Shown here one piece after another: positions 7,077-15,401 of a stretch of DNA of 42,769 bases. Position 1 is the first letter of the stretch; each line of letters opens with the position of its first letter. The notes under the pieces were generated by a model. That model saw only the letters and a program-made list of their open reading frames with translations. It was not told where the DNA came from and did no database searches. This DNA is from Brevibacterium sp. 239c (GTDB taxonomy: Bacteria; Actinomycetota; Actinomycetes; Actinomycetales; Brevibacteriaceae): the NCBI RefSeq assembly GCF_900169365.1, contig NZ_FXZH01000028.1, positions 1 to 42,769 on the forward strand, read 5' to 3'. The translations under genes and the position numbers were made by a program.

Positions 7077-9470
7077 TCAGGCTCCGCTGAGCGCAGGTTC
7101 CCTTTGCCCCTCGGGCTTCCACCGAAGATGCGGATCATCGATCAGCTCATCGTCGCGCAACAGCGACAGTCGAGGCCGCACAGCGTCGGTCCGAGCAGAC
7201 GGCGGCTTCCTTCGACCGGCACGGAACTGATTCGGCCATTGCGCTCCTGGACCTTCATATTCCTGTTCGACTGCAGCGTGCAGAGTCCAGTTCGGGTCGT
7301 AGAGATGCGTCCTGCCCACCGCGATGAGGTCGGCTCGTCCGGCCAGAAGGATCGAATTCGCATCGTCGAATGATGAGATAGCACCAACGGCGACTACTGA
7401 AACTCCTGCCGGTCCGGCGACCTCTTGACGGATTCGATCAGCGAACGGCGTTTGGTATGAGCGTCCGTAGGCGGGTTGTTCGTCGGCGGTCACCTGGCCG
7501 GTGGATACATCGATACCGTCCACACCATGGTCCACGAATGCCTGTGCGATCTGCACAGCATCATCGACGGTGTTTCCGCCCTCGATCCAGTCTGTGGCGG
7601 AGATCCTCACTGTCAGTGCACGATCTGTCGGCAAAGCTTCTCGCACCGCGTCGAAGACCTCGAGTGGGAACCGCAGCCGGTTCTCCAAACTCCCTCCATA
7701 CTCGTCTGTTCGATGATTAGCTATCGGAGAGAGGAAAGCGGACAGTAGATAGCCATGAGCGGCGTGGAGTTCGATGACGTCAAAACCGGCGTCTGCTGCG
7801 TTCTTTGTCGCCTGCACGTAGTCAGACAGAATGGTTTCCATGCCGTCACGCCCAAGTTCGTTCGGCGGGATGTTCCCCGGACCGTAGGGCAGCGCCGAGG
7901 CGGACACCGTTTCCCAGTTACCCTCGTCAAGCGGCTGGTCGATGCCTTCCCACATAAGTTTCGTCGAACCTTTGCGGCCAGCATGGCCCAGCTGCACACC
8001 AGTCTTAGATGCTGAATGCGAGTGGATGAAGTCGTTGATCCGACGCCATCCGGCAACCTGTTCCTCGGAATAGAGCCCAACACACGCGGGTGTGATTCGC
8101 CCCGCCCGCGATACGGCCGTCATTTCCGCCATCACAAGTCCAGCACCACCCATCGCCTTCGAACCTAGATGGGAAAGATGGAAGTCGGTAGGAACTCCGT
8201 CATCCCCGGCCGAGTACATGTTCATCGGCGATACGACTATTCGGTTCGCCAGTCTCTGCGGACCAAGGTTGTGAGGCTGGAACATCGCAGGTGCTACCTC
8301 GTCGGAGTCCTGCTGGGCGGCAAAGCGCTCTTCCACTTGGCGAGCGAAATCAGGATCTCGAAGGCGAAGATTCTCCTGAGTGATCCGCCGCGATCGGGTG
8401 AGGAGGTTGAACGCGAACTGAACCGGGTCCTGGCCGGCATACATTCCGAGCACTTCGAACCATTCCAACGAGGCCTGCGCTGCCCTCTGTGTCGATTCGA
8501 CAACCGGACGACGTTCCGTCTCATAAGCATTCAATCCCTGGTCAATCCCTGCGTGCTCGTGCAGGCAGGCGGCCAGAGCCAGAGCATCCTCCATGGCCAG
8601 CTTTGTCCCCGAGCCGATAGAGAAGTGAGCCGTATGCGCAGCGTCGCCAAGGAGCACAACATTGTCGTGAACCCATGAAGCGTTGCGCACCGTGGTGAAG
8701 TTGAGCCATTTGGAATTGTTGAGAAGCAGCTCATGATCACCGATTTCCTCGGCGAAGATCTCCCTGATCTTCTCGACCGCGAACTCGTCGCTGACCCCGG
8801 GTGGCAGCACCCGTCCTTCAGTGGCGTCGAAACCTGCACGACGCCACACGTCCTCATGCATTTCGACGATAAAGGTTGAGCCCTGATCTGAGAACGGATA
8901 GCCATGCACCTGCATGACGCCGTGTTCAGTCTCCTTGATGAAGAATTTGAACGCTTCGAATACCTCAGAAGTGCCCAACCACATGTATTTGTTGGGGCGC
9001 GCATCGACGGAGGGGGTGAAGTCCGACTCGAAATGCCGCCTGATCTGCGAGTTCACGCCGTCTGCGGCAACGACGACGTCGTAGTCCCGGGACAGCTCCT
9101 CAATGTCGGGTGCCACAGTGGAGAACCGGACGTCAGCTCCGACTTCCTGTGTCCGACGCTGGAGCATCTCAAGCAGGTCCTTGCGGTACATCGCGGCGAA
9201 GCCTTGTCCACCGACCGTCATCGTTTTGCCACGATAGTGGATATCGATATCAGCCCAGCGTGCGAAATGTCGCTGCATGTAATCAGAAACGACTGGGTCG
9301 GCATTGGCAATACCGCCGAGAGTCTCGTCAGAGAACACGACGCCGAAGCCAAACGTGTCCGATGCCGCGTTCCGTTCCCAGACTGTAACCTCGTGGCCTG
9401 CGTCGAGTTGTTTCATAAGCGCGGCGAAATAGAGTCCTCCAGGGCCCCCGCCAACGATTGCTATCTTCAT
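7077..9470 (-). CDS. Bifunctional aryl-CoA monooxygenase/reductase (2-aminobenzoyl-CoA monooxygenase or salicylyl-CoA 5-hydroxylase type)
   Basis: A 797-residue fusion. The N-terminal half is a flavin monooxygenase of the salicylate-hydroxylase class, with the FAD motif GGGPGG at residues 7-12, the DGVNSQIRRHF block and the second FAD motif GDAAHTAHFSIGSG. From about residue 410 the C-terminal half is an old-yellow-enzyme reductase with QLGHAGRKGS and HAAHGYLLSAF followed by RTDEYGGSLENR. This architecture is that of the aerobic 2-aminobenzoyl-CoA monooxygenase/reductase, and the family is also annotated as salicylyl-CoA 5-hydroxylase. It hydroxylates the ring at position 5 and may reduce it with NADH. 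The ATG at 9470 has AAAGGA nine bases upstream. It follows the CoA ligase by 16 bases. Confidence 0.9.
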   Translation of the reverse strand: MKIAIVGGGPGGLYFAALMKQLDAGHEVTVWERNAASDTFGFGVVFSDETLGGIANADPVVSDYMQRHFARWADIDIHYRGKTMTVGGQGFAAMYRKDLLEMLQRRTQEVGADVRFSTVAPDIEELSRDYDVVVAADGVNSQIRRHFESDFTPSVDARPNKYMWLGTSEVFEAFKFFIKETEHGVMQVHGYPFSDQGSTFIVEMHEDVWRRAGFDATEGRVLPPGVSDEFAVEKIREIFAEEIGDHELLLNNSKWLNFTTVRNASWVHDNVVLLGDAAHTAHFSIGSGTKLAMEDALALAACLHEHAGIDQGLNAYETERRPVVESTQRAAQASLEWFEVLGMYAGQDPVQFAFNLLTRSRRITQENLRLRDPDFARQVEERFAAQQDSDEVAPAMFQPHNLGPQRLANRIVVSPMNMYSAGDDGVPTDFHLSHLGSKAMGGAGLVMAEMTAVSRAGRITPACVGLYSEEQVAGWRRINDFIHSHSASKTGVQLGHAGRKGSTKLMWEGIDQPLDEGNWETVSASALPYGPGNIPPNELGRDGMETILSDYVQATKNAADAGFDVIELHAAHGYLLSAFLSPIANHRTDEYGGSLENRLRFPLEVFDAVREALPTDRALTVRISATDWIEGGNTVDDAVQIAQAFVDHGVDGIDVSTGQVTADEQPAYGRSYQTPFADRIRQEVAGPAGVSVVAVGAISSFDDANSILLAGRADLIAVGRTHLYDPNWTLHAAVEQEYEGPGAQWPNQFRAGRRKPPSARTDAVRPRLSLLRDDELIDDPHLRWKPEGQREPALSGA

Positions 9471-9486
9471 CTCTTGTCGTCCTTTC

Positions 9487-11133
9487 TCATGCGTGAACGG
9501 CTGGGGCGGCTTCGGCCTTGAGCGCGTCACGAAGTTTGAAGTGTTGGAGTTTTCCACTGGGATTGCGGGGCAGAGCCTCCACGAAGCGAATCTCCCTCGG
9601 GTACTTGTAAGGCGCTATCTGCGTCTTGACGAAGTTCTGGATTTCGCGTGCCTTTTCCTTGCCTTCCGCTGCGTCTTCTCGCAGGACGACGAAAGCAGTC
9701 ACCAGTGCCCCTCGTTCCCGATCGTCCTTGCCGACGACGGCACATTCGACAACATCTGGGTGTTCGTTGAGCGCAATTTCAACTTCAGGCGCGCCGATGT
9801 TGTACCCGGAAGAGATGATCATGTTGTCGCTGCGCGCCTGATAGACGAAATATCCGTCGTCGTCGCGGAGGAAGGCATCTCCAGTGACGTTCCACCCGTT
9901 GACAACATAATTGCGCTGCCGCTCGTCGTTGAGATACCGGCATCCCAGCGGACCGCGCACCGCGAGACGACCGACGGTGTTGTCAGGTGCTTCGTTGCCA
10001 TCGTCATCTAAGATCACGGCGCGGAAGCCCGGAACTGGCTTACCCACGGCTCCGGGCTTAATGTCGTCGCCTGCTGCGGAGATGAATACGTGGAGCATTT
10101 CAGTGCCGCCGATGCCATCGATGAGCTTGAGTCCCGTTGCTTCGTGTACGGCTTCCCAAGTGGCCTGCGGCAGATGTTCACCCGCCGAGACCCCAAGTCG
10201 GAGATCAGAGAGGAGGTCTGCTCGTCCCGCTTTGATGATCGCCCTGTATGCCGTTGGAGCCGTGTAGAGAATCGTCACCCCCGAATCGTGAGCATACTGT
10301 GCCAATTCAAGCGGAGTTGCTCGCTCAACGACGAGGGAAGCGGCTCCAAAATACAGAGGGAAGACGACAAGCGCGCCCAGACCAAAGGTGAAGGCCAGCG
10401 GAGCCGAGCATGCGCATTTGTCATCGGGGCCGACTTTGACAATGTGGCGGGCAAACGTGTCGGCATTGGCGAGGATGTCCCGGTGGAAATGCATCGTCGC
10501 CTTCGGCGCTCCGGTTGTCCCCGAAGTCGGACAGAGCAACGCCACGTCGTCTGCAGCTGTGACAACATTGTCGAACGATTCTGCTTTCTGCCCGGATCGA
10601 ACGGTGAGGTCGTTGTCAGCATCCGAACCGATCGGGATGATCTCGACCCCACGACTGGCTGCAGGTCCAGAGAATCCGTCTAGGAATCGGTGGTCGACGA
10701 GCGCAAGGTTGGGCTGAGTCAGCTCGAGAAGCGAATCGACTTCCTTTTCCCGGAGCATCGCCATAGTCGTGACGACCACTCCACCGGCTTTGAGGACTCC
10801 GAGCCAGGCTGCGATGATCCAGGGTGTGTTCGGTGCTCTGAGAAGCACCCGGTTGCCGGGCACGATTCCGCAGTCCTCGGTGATGACACGGGCGATCTGG
10901 TTGGACCGGGCCAAAAGTTCGCCGTAGGTCCATTCCTCGCCTTCGGGCGTAAAAAGAGCCAGCCTTTCGGGTCCGAATCGCGCCACCGCATCATCGATGA
11001 GCGTCGTTGCCGCATTCAGACGATCCGGGTAGTTGACATCATCGATGGTGAACTCCAGGTCGGGCCAAAGATCTGCCGGAGGGAGGTTGTCACGGGCGAA
11101 CGTATCGACGTAGCCCGATGGAGTCAGTTCCAT
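9487..11133 (-). CDS. Aryl-CoA ligase (benzoate/anthranilate-CoA ligase family)
   Basis: A 548-residue ANL-superfamily acyl-CoA synthetase. The ATP-binding P-loop is present as CPTSGTTGAPKATMHFH, the hinge region as YQARSDNMIISSGYNI, and the catalytic lysine as Lys528 in NPSGKLQ. The overall sequence is of the benzoate-CoA ligase class. It would convert an aromatic acid, ATP and CoA to the aryl-CoA, AMP and pyrophosphate. Position directly before the aryl-CoA monooxygenase/reductase points to anthranilate or salicylate as substrate. GAAGGA precedes the ATG. The gene is 43 bases downstream of the thioesterase in the same operon. Confidence 0.9.
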   Translation of the reverse strand: MELTPSGYVDTFARDNLPPADLWPDLEFTIDDVNYPDRLNAATTLIDDAVARFGPERLALFTPEGEEWTYGELLARSNQIARVITEDCGIVPGNRVLLRAPNTPWIIAAWLGVLKAGGVVVTTMAMLREKEVDSLLELTQPNLALVDHRFLDGFSGPAASRGVEIIPIGSDADNDLTVRSGQKAESFDNVVTAADDVALLCPTSGTTGAPKATMHFHRDILANADTFARHIVKVGPDDKCACSAPLAFTFGLGALVVFPLYFGAASLVVERATPLELAQYAHDSGVTILYTAPTAYRAIIKAGRADLLSDLRLGVSAGEHLPQATWEAVHEATGLKLIDGIGGTEMLHVFISAAGDDIKPGAVGKPVPGFRAVILDDDGNEAPDNTVGRLAVRGPLGCRYLNDERQRNYVVNGWNVTGDAFLRDDDGYFVYQARSDNMIISSGYNIGAPEVEIALNEHPDVVECAVVGKDDRERGALVTAFVVLREDAAEGKEKAREIQNFVKTQIAPYKYPREIRFVEALPRNPSGKLQHFKLRDALKAEAAPAVHA

Positions 11134-11176
11134 GTGCTTTCCTTCATTGTCGTCGCAGGCTCCTGGGAGTCTGGCC

Positions 11177-12109
11177 TCAGGCGTCGGTGCCGGGGGCGAT
11201 CATTCCTTCTTGGGCAACAGTGGCGATGAGTTCGCCTTGACGAGTGAAAAATCGGCCCAGAGACAGTCCTCGCCCTGACTGCATAGATTCGGCATCCTGG
11301 GAGTACAAGATCCAGTCATCAAGGGGAGCCTGTCGGTGGAACCACATCGCGTGATCGAGGCTGGCTGTGACCAGACCTGGGCTGGACCAGGTCAGTCCTT
11401 GCGTCCGCAGCAACGGTTCGAGAATCGTATAGTCGCAGACGTAGGTCAGACCGATGCGATGCAGATTTGCAGCTTCGTGGTCATGCTCCCTGGCTGTCAG
11501 CGGTGTAAAGGCCCGCACCCACACACCCTGGTGTGATGACGGCTTCTGTGTCTTCCCAACATTGTTGCGCTCGAGGTAGATGGGTCCTGGGATATGCCGC
11601 ATATCGAAGCTTCGGCCGTTCGCCCAGTAACGTGCGGCATCGGTTTCGACACCTTCCAAGACGTCTGCGGCCGAGGCGAGAGAGTCGGGATCGACGTGCA
11701 AATCATCACCGGCAGGCATTGAGTACTCTGCGCCAAGCGTCGGTGCTTGGAACGAACCGGTCGAAATGAACGCGGTCTTTCCGTTCTGGATACCGCGAAC
11801 GTGCCGAGTCGCGAAGTTCCGTCCGTCGCGCAGAATCTCGACGTCATAACGGACGGGCTCGAGCATGTTCACGGGTCGCATGAATGTCGAATGCGTGGAG
11901 TGGATGACCTTTTCGTCGACCATTGTCGCGATCATCGCTGCGGTCGCTTGAGCAACCATGTCACCACCGTAGGCCTTCGGCCAGGGTGCGTACTGCGGGA
12001 TCGCTTCGAAGCTTTCCAAGTCTGTCCCAGTCGGTGCCTCGACGGGGATCAGGTCGACCGCGTCAAGGAACGTCTGCGAAGTCTGCGGGGCAAGAATTTG
12101 GGTCGTCAT
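11177..12109 (-). CDS. Acyl-CoA thioesterase II-like (TesB double hotdog)
   Basis: A 310-residue TesB-type protein. The three positions of the E. coli TesB active site can be matched: Asp226 in VCDYTIL, Ser250 before LDHAMWFHR (threonine in TesB) and Gln300 in ATVAQEG. Such enzymes hydrolyse acyl-CoA to the free acid and CoA. Inside an operon with an aryl-CoA ligase and hydroxylase, the natural role is release of the hydroxylated acid, such as 5-hydroxyanthranilate or gentisate, for ring cleavage. A housekeeping role in clearing dead-end CoA esters is the alternative. It is 33 bases from the small cupin gene. Confidence 0.85.
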   Translation of the reverse strand: MTTQILAPQTSQTFLDAVDLIPVEAPTGTDLESFEAIPQYAPWPKAYGGDMVAQATAAMIATMVDEKVIHSTHSTFMRPVNMLEPVRYDVEILRDGRNFATRHVRGIQNGKTAFISTGSFQAPTLGAEYSMPAGDDLHVDPDSLASAADVLEGVETDAARYWANGRSFDMRHIPGPIYLERNNVGKTQKPSSHQGVWVRAFTPLTAREHDHEAANLHRIGLTYVCDYTILEPLLRTQGLTWSSPGLVTASLDHAMWFHRQAPLDDWILYSQDAESMQSGRGLSLGRFFTRQGELIATVAQEGMIAPGTDA

Positions 12110-12142
12110 GTCACGTTTCCTTTTTGTCGGGTCTCCGATCGA

Positions 12143-12616
12143 TCAAGCCCGGCGGTAACCGGGGAGCTGCTCATCGGGAACCTCGTCGAGATTGACGACG
12201 ATGTTCTCCGGGGTACGTGCGGTGATCCAGACGAGCTCCTCGGTTGTCGACATGTTGGCCTCAACGTGTGGCATGTACGGCGGAACGAAGACCCAGTCGC
12301 CTTCTTCCATGTCCAGGTACTCCTGGTACCTCTCACCGAAGTAGATGCGTCCGCGCCCCCTGAGCACACGTCCACCAGTCTCAGCTTCACCGTGATGGTG
12401 AGGCACGGACCGATAGCCGGGTTCATTCGAAACTTCGCCGAACCAGATCCGAGTTGCCGGCGTGTGTTGGGGAGAGACACCGGACACGCGAATGCAGTCG
12501 CCGGACTGCGTCGTGTTTCGGTCTTCCTCGCCATTGCGAGTCACGACCGGCACGACCTGGCCTGTGTCGTCTGCATATTTCGAGTTATCAATTTCTGTCG
12601 CGATGGAATTTGTCAT
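12143..12616 (-). CDS. Small single-domain cupin, candidate ring-cleavage dioxygenase
   Basis: A 157-residue one-domain cupin. Motif 1 carries PHHHGEAETGG (His73-75, Glu77/Glu79) and motif 2 carries GDWVFVPPYMPHVEAN (His117, Asn121), so a full metal site is likely. Start 12616 has GGAAG six bases upstream. Gentisate 1,2-dioxygenases are usually bicupins of about 350 residues, so this is not a standard one; 3-hydroxyanthranilate dioxygenases are small cupins, but the similarity here is only in fold. It lies between the FAH-family gene and the thioesterase in one operon. As no other ring-cleaving enzyme is in that operon, it is the best candidate for opening the hydroxylated ring. The role is inference. 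Confidence 0.75.
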   Translation of the reverse strand: MTNSIATEIDNSKYADDTGQVVPVVTRNGEEDRNTTQSGDCIRVSGVSPQHTPATRIWFGEVSNEPGYRSVPHHHGEAETGGRVLRGRGRIYFGERYQEYLDMEEGDWVFVPPYMPHVEANMSTTEELVWITARTPENIVVNLDEVPDEQLPGYRRA

Positions 12617-12722
12617 GATGTTCTTCCTTTCGGGTTCTTCACCGGTGATCAGCGTCATCGATGATCGGATTTCTTCTTGGACGTGCTGTCGTCTTCGTGG
12701 CGTCAAATTTCAGGCTTTGAGA

Positions 12723-13559
12723 TCAGGCACTTGCAATCGCCACTGTGTTTTTCAAGATGCCCAATTCTTCGATCCTCGTGCTGATGACGTCGCCATCGGA
12801 GAGGAATCGCGGTGGGCTCATTCCCGAACCCACTCCGCCAGGTGTGCCGGTGAGCACTATGTCCCCTGGTGTCAACGGAGTGAATCGGCTGATGTAGGAG
12901 ATGAGTTCAGCCGGAGGAAAGACCAAAGTCGACGTATCGCCCACTTGAACTCGTTCGTCGTTGACCCATCCTTCAACGGTGAAGGTCGGATCGTCGTCAA
13001 ATTCGTCTGCGGTGGTGATCCACGGACCGACTGGAGTGCTGGCTGCGAAGTTCTTGCCTTGGAACCACTGCAGAGTGCGCTTCTGCCAATCACGCATCGA
13101 CACGTCGTTCGATACTGCATATCCCGCAATGGCTGCTGCAGCCGTCGTCGCATCTGCGTCTGAAACATAGTCCCCGACGATCACTGCAAGCTCAGCTTCC
13201 CAGTCAACTGCCTGGCTGCCCTTGACTCTGATCTCACTGTTCGGGCCAGTGAGTGTGTCGGCATATTTGGCGAACAGCGTCGGATGTTCTGGCAGATCTC
13301 TTCCCATCTCAGTGATGTGGTCACCGTAGTTGAGCCCGCAGCAGATGACCTTGCTCGAAGTGGTCAGCGCAGACGCGAACTCAACGACGTCTGAAGCACC
13401 GATCGTCGGGCCAGATGACAATGCTGTCATGGCCGCTTCACGCCAGCTTTGCGATCGCAGCAGTTCGGCGACGTCACCGAACGGCAGAAGTACCCACCCA
13501 TCGGCCGCAGCGACAGCGGCTTGGGTGTTCTCCCCCATTCGCAGGGTCGCAATCTTCAT
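12723..13559 (-). CDS. Fumarylacetoacetate-hydrolase family protein (acylpyruvate/fumarylpyruvate hydrolase-like)
   Basis: A 278-residue FAH-family enzyme. The metal-binding ExE pair is in DWEAELAVIVG (Glu121, Glu123) and the C-terminal block LTGTPGGVGSGMSPPRFL is typical of the family. Members cleave carbon-carbon bonds in beta-diketo acids such as fumarylpyruvate and acylpyruvates, or decarboxylate and hydrate ring-cleavage products. It is the first gene of the five-gene minus-strand operon running to 7077, and would perform the last hydrolytic step, giving pyruvate and a C4 acid. A gap of 237 bases separates it from the divergent RidA gene. Confidence 0.87.
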   Translation of the reverse strand: MKIATLRMGENTQAAVAAADGWVLLPFGDVAELLRSQSWREAAMTALSSGPTIGASDVVEFASALTTSSKVICCGLNYGDHITEMGRDLPEHPTLFAKYADTLTGPNSEIRVKGSQAVDWEAELAVIVGDYVSDADATTAAAAIAGYAVSNDVSMRDWQKRTLQWFQGKNFAASTPVGPWITTADEFDDDPTFTVEGWVNDERVQVGDTSTLVFPPAELISYISRFTPLTPGDIVLTGTPGGVGSGMSPPRFLSDGDVISTRIEELGILKNTVAIASA

Positions 13560-13644
13560 CTCTGTTCACATCCTTGTGTATGGAGTTCCGTCAATTTCAC
13601 TGTCGAGTCGGCATCGGCTCGGTGATCTACATATTCTGCGAATC

Positions 13645-13656
13645 TGACGTTCGTCA
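13645..13656. promoter_or_regulatory. Inverted repeat between the divergent FAH operon and RidA gene
   Basis: A perfect TGACG-TT-CGTCA inverted repeat lies near the middle of the 237-base divergent intergenic region (13560-13796). It is a reasonable candidate operator for the nearby PaaX-family repressor, since both divergent units belong to the same pathway. No clear pair of -35 and -10 boxes was found beside it. Confidence 0.35.
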
Positions 13657-13796
13657 TGTAAAGTGAATGTAGCACATATGGCGGGCGTCACAACACCCCG
13701 TGCAGGGATTCGGTTCCGAGTCCAGCCGATCTAGGTCGGCCGTCACTCGCCGTACAAGCAGTGAATGTAGGAAAGCAACGAGCCAATGGAGGAAGT

Positions 13797-14237
13797 ATGA
13801 GTTCGCAGCAGAACACAATCGAGCACCTGCCCACTGAGCACCAGGTAGTCAACCCTGAGGCACTACCCAAGCCCCGGGGCTACGCACACGGTGTCAGAGC
13901 AGGCGACACCGTTCACCTCGGCGGTCAGACTGCTCTCGACATCAACATGAATATCGTTCCAGGCGGAATCATCGAGCAGTTCCGGCAGGCATTCGGCAAT
14001 GTACTCGCCACTCTCGCTGAAGCTGGTGGCGAGCCTCGCGATCTGGTGAGCGTGACGATCTATCTGACTGACGTCGACGACTACATGGAAAACGGTCGGG
14101 AGATCGGGAAGATCTGGCGCGAGATGGCAGGTTCGGACTACCCAGCCCTGGCGGGGATCGGAGTAAGCAGGCTCTGGCAGAAGGAAGCCCTTATCGAGAT
14201 CCAGGGAGTCGCGGTCATTCCGCCATCACGCGCGTAG
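13797..14237 (+). CDS. RidA/YjgF-family protein, possible ring-cleavage product deaminase
   Basis: A 146-residue RidA-family protein. Start 13797 follows GGAGGA closely; a GTG at 13761 would add twelve residues. In canonical RidA an arginine in the block PARSCVEVA binds the substrate carboxylate. The aligned block here is PALAGIGVS, with leucine at residue 118, so the standard imine-deaminase site is not intact. RidA-family members also include 2-aminomuconate deaminases of aminophenol and hydroxyanthranilate pathways. Divergent placement beside the aryl-CoA operon makes deamination of an amino-substituted ring-opened acid an attractive role. This is inferred from context only. Confidence 0.82.
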   Translation: MSSQQNTIEHLPTEHQVVNPEALPKPRGYAHGVRAGDTVHLGGQTALDINMNIVPGGIIEQFRQAFGNVLATLAEAGGEPRDLVSVTIYLTDVDDYMENGREIGKIWREMAGSDYPALAGIGVSRLWQKEALIEIQGVAVIPPSRA

Positions 14238-14298
14238 GCACACCAGGGGAAGAATCGGATCTCACATTCGACTTTCACTGTGAAAAGTGGGGCTAGAC

Positions 14299-14341
14299 AA
14301 AGAGGTGGTCGTACAGACGATGTCTGTACGACCACCTCTTT
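14299..14341. terminator. Bidirectional terminator with 20-base perfect stem
   Basis: Arms 14299-14318 and 14322-14341 are perfect 20-base complements with a three-base loop. The outer A and T runs give a U-tract in both directions. It separates the convergent RidA (ends 14237) and PaaX-family (ends 14391) genes. Confidence 0.92.
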
Positions 14342-14390
14342 GCTCCCTCTGCCATCTGCGTAGTGGCTGAGCTGCTTGAGTGCGTTTTGT

Positions 14391-15248
14391 TCAGTTCCGA
14401 CGTCCGCCAGCGAAGACGTTGTCAACGTATTCGCCAGCCGGATCCGAGAGCATGCGATGAACCTCGTGGAAGATTGCTCGCACACGATCGCCGTTCCATT
14501 CGGTGAGTTCAACATCAACAGGCAGCGGCGGGACTAAATAGGGTAGTCGCCGCCACATCGTCAGCATTGGCACATAGATACGAAATGCCTCTTGAGTGAT
14601 TTGTGCGGCGTCTGATGGTTCCGCTTCTGAACGGGCCCGCCACTGTTCAGCGATAGTCGCATAGAAGGAAAGGAACTCGTCGAAGTGTGAGTTGAGCTCG
14701 TCGAGGTCCCACCACTGGCCAACCTTCTCTGCCAATTGCTCATCACCCATGTACTGACCAGAGAAGTATTCCACGTATCCGCCCAGGCCCTTCCGTTCAA
14801 GGACTACCTGAGCTTCGTGGAGGTTGGCTGCCGGAGCGATCCAGAGGCCCTGTCCGACATTCCCGAAGCCGAGACTAGTGAGTGTCGCGCGAATCTGGTG
14901 GCGTATCGAACGCTGCGATTCCGGAACCGAAAATGTGACCAGCGCCCAGAGGCCGCCACTGTCGGGGCGACTTTCGGAGAAGATCCTTTCGTCGCCATCC
15001 GAAATCGTCTCCGACATTGACGGATCCAGCACATAGGAGGCCACTCCATCGTCCCGAATCGAATCGAGTATCCCTTTGCGTTTCAGGCGAGAGATGGCCG
15101 ACCGCACTCCTGGCGAATCAAATCCAAGATCGCCCATGAGGGTCACCAGCGATGCCACTGGAATAGCAACATGAGTCGGCCGTCCGTACATTGCGAACAG
15201 TGTGAGAATGACATCCTGGTGGCGAAGGTTCGGTTGCGGAATATGCAT
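14391..15248 (-). CDS. PaaX-family transcriptional repressor
   Basis: A 285-residue protein with PaaX layout: an N-terminal winged helix-turn-helix (about residues 5-70, including PGVRSAISRLKRKGIL), a central region with GLWIAPAANLHEA, and a C-terminal region with YVPMLTMWRRLPYLVPPLP. PaaX of E. coli represses phenylacetate genes and is released by phenylacetyl-CoA. Here the likely effector is an aryl-CoA made by the neighbouring ligase. The gene converges on RidA and shares its terminator. GAGGAG lies 15 bases before the ATG, which is long, so a leader or slightly different start is possible. Confidence 0.88.
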   Translation of the reverse strand: MHIPQPNLRHQDVILTLFAMYGRPTHVAIPVASLVTLMGDLGFDSPGVRSAISRLKRKGILDSIRDDGVASYVLDPSMSETISDGDERIFSESRPDSGGLWALVTFSVPESQRSIRHQIRATLTSLGFGNVGQGLWIAPAANLHEAQVVLERKGLGGYVEYFSGQYMGDEQLAEKVGQWWDLDELNSHFDEFLSFYATIAEQWRARSEAEPSDAAQITQEAFRIYVPMLTMWRRLPYLVPPLPVDVELTEWNGDRVRAIFHEVHRMLSDPAGEYVDNVFAGGRRN

Positions 15249-15401
15249 GAAAAACCGTGTGGTCTCCTCACAGAATCAAGCGCGAAACGGTTCATCGCGG
15301 GCACTGCTCGTTATAGGCCCACCCTATTCGAGAACTTCAGCCATTTCAGCTCGTCGCTGCCCCGCACGGGCGCGGCGACGAAACATCTCCCCCTCTGCAG
15401 C

